Assembly: GCA_904420235.1 (NCBI GenBank)
Contig: CAJFUS010000163.1
Location: 1-12,942, forward strand
Direction: 5' to 3'
Source of the DNA: Candidatus Neoanaerotignum tabaqchaliae
GTDB lineage: Bacteria; Bacillota; Clostridia; Lachnospirales; Anaerotignaceae
Length of the DNA: 12,942 nt
Under the pieces are notes generated by a model. It did no database searches. It had not been told where the DNA came from and was given only the letters and a program-made list of their open reading frames with translations. Below are positions 12,574-12,942 of this stretch, piece by piece. How positions within the stretch are numbered: position 1 is the first letter of the stretch; each line of letters begins with the position of its first letter. Made by a program: the position numbers and the translations under genes.

Positions 12574-12942
12574 ATGAAAAAGTCAACAGCAACAAAAATT
12601 GTGGCCGGCACGCTTTCAACCATAATGGTTATTGGCTGCGCGCCATTGGCCATGGCCGGGCAGTATACCGTAAAAAAAGGTGACTGCTTAAGCACCATAG
12701 CTCCTAATTTCAACACAACATGGCAGGTTCTTGCGGAAATGAACAAACTTGCCAACCCAGACCTTATATTCCCTGACCAAATCCTTCAGGTTCCGGATGT
12801 TGAAACGGCCGCGGAGGAAGTTCCGGCAGCCGAGGTTGTTCCTTCAACACCTGCCGAAACCGAGCCAGCCGAAGTTGTAACAACTCCTGCCGAAGAAGTT
12901 CAGGAAACAGCTCCTGCTGAAACCGAAACACAGGTTGAAGCC
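12574..12942 (+). CDS. Secreted or lipid-anchored LysM protein, C-terminus beyond window
   Basis: Exported peptidoglycan-binding protein; 123 residues are visible and the frame is open at the window end. Residues 1-28 are a signal sequence: KK start, hydrophobic core about 9-21, and AMA before G29 for signal peptidase I. VIGC at 19-22 also fits a lipobox, so a lipoprotein anchored at C22 is the alternative. Residues 31-74 are one LysM domain (YTVKKGDCLSTIA ... FPDQILQVP), which binds N-acetylglucosamine-containing glycans. From about 75 onward comes an acidic Pro/Ala/Glu/Thr linker with repeated PAE-type units, usually a wall-spanning spacer to a C-terminal catalytic or SCP/3D domain that is not visible. 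ATG 12574 follows AAGGAG at a long spacing of 11 bases; ATG 12565 is too close to that site. Base composition is richer in GC than the flanking DNA. Confidence 0.88.
   Translation, partial: MKKSTATKIVAGTLSTIMVIGCAPLAMAGQYTVKKGDCLSTIAPNFNTTWQVLAEMNKLANPDLIFPDQILQVPDVETAAEEVPAAEVVPSTPAETEPAEVVTTPAEEVQETAPAETETQVEA

Noticed and set aside
12555..12755. 66-residue open frame on the minus strand
   Set aside because: It is the reverse of the signal peptide and LysM coding sequence and the leader; no start signals.

Overview
The window looks like a chromosomal, largely housekeeping segment of a low-GC, anaerobic Firmicute, most likely of class Clostridia. The evidence is its AT-rich intergenic DNA, strong AAGGAGG-type ribosome binding sites, sigma-A style TTGACA/TATAAT promoters, a reverse rubrerythrin (typical of anaerobes), a yqeG-aroE pair, and a small Gdx exporter behind a leader typical of Clostridia. 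I see no transposase, integrase, CRISPR array or attachment site.

Left part (1-5036, all minus strand). Two small unrecognised genes at the edge (1-440 and 459-839) share a good promoter (938-966). After an AT-rich gap comes a metallopeptidase pair: a large M16C presequence-protease-like peptidase (2070-4952), followed 45 bases later by a YgjP-like HExxH metallopeptidase (1308-2024).

Middle, plus strand (5223-7280). A guanidinium exporter gene of the SMR/Gdx type (5367-5687) lies behind a promoter and a short structured leader ending in a strong intrinsic terminator; this is best explained as a guanidine-responsive, transcription-ON riboswitch of the guanidine-IV kind. Next is a reverse rubrerythrin (5840-6382) with a perfect-consensus promoter overlapped by PerR/Fur-like boxes, then a zinc-ribbon/DUF2628 membrane protein (6619-7245). 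Both of these end in intrinsic terminators.

Right part, minus strand (7503-11916). This holds the ribosome assembly GTPase RbgA (YlqF), a tRNA-Leu(CAA) with its own promoter and terminator, elongation factor P, and an operon yqeG-aroE-aroK/aroQ running toward efp. Shikimate kinase and type II dehydroquinase form one continuous reading frame with a strong ribosome binding site inside the junction. aroE and the fused gene supply three shikimate-pathway activities (dehydroquinase, shikimate dehydrogenase, shikimate kinase); efp serves translation.

Right edge, plus strand (12224-12942). An approximately 700-base non-coding region holds up to three tandem promoters, inverted repeats and a leader closed by a long-range stem. 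It precedes the start of a secreted or lipid-anchored LysM protein cut by the window end.

No wholly new system can be demonstrated here. The items most worth checking are the gdx leader, the aroK-aroQ junction, the LysM control region and the unrecognised pair at the left edge.
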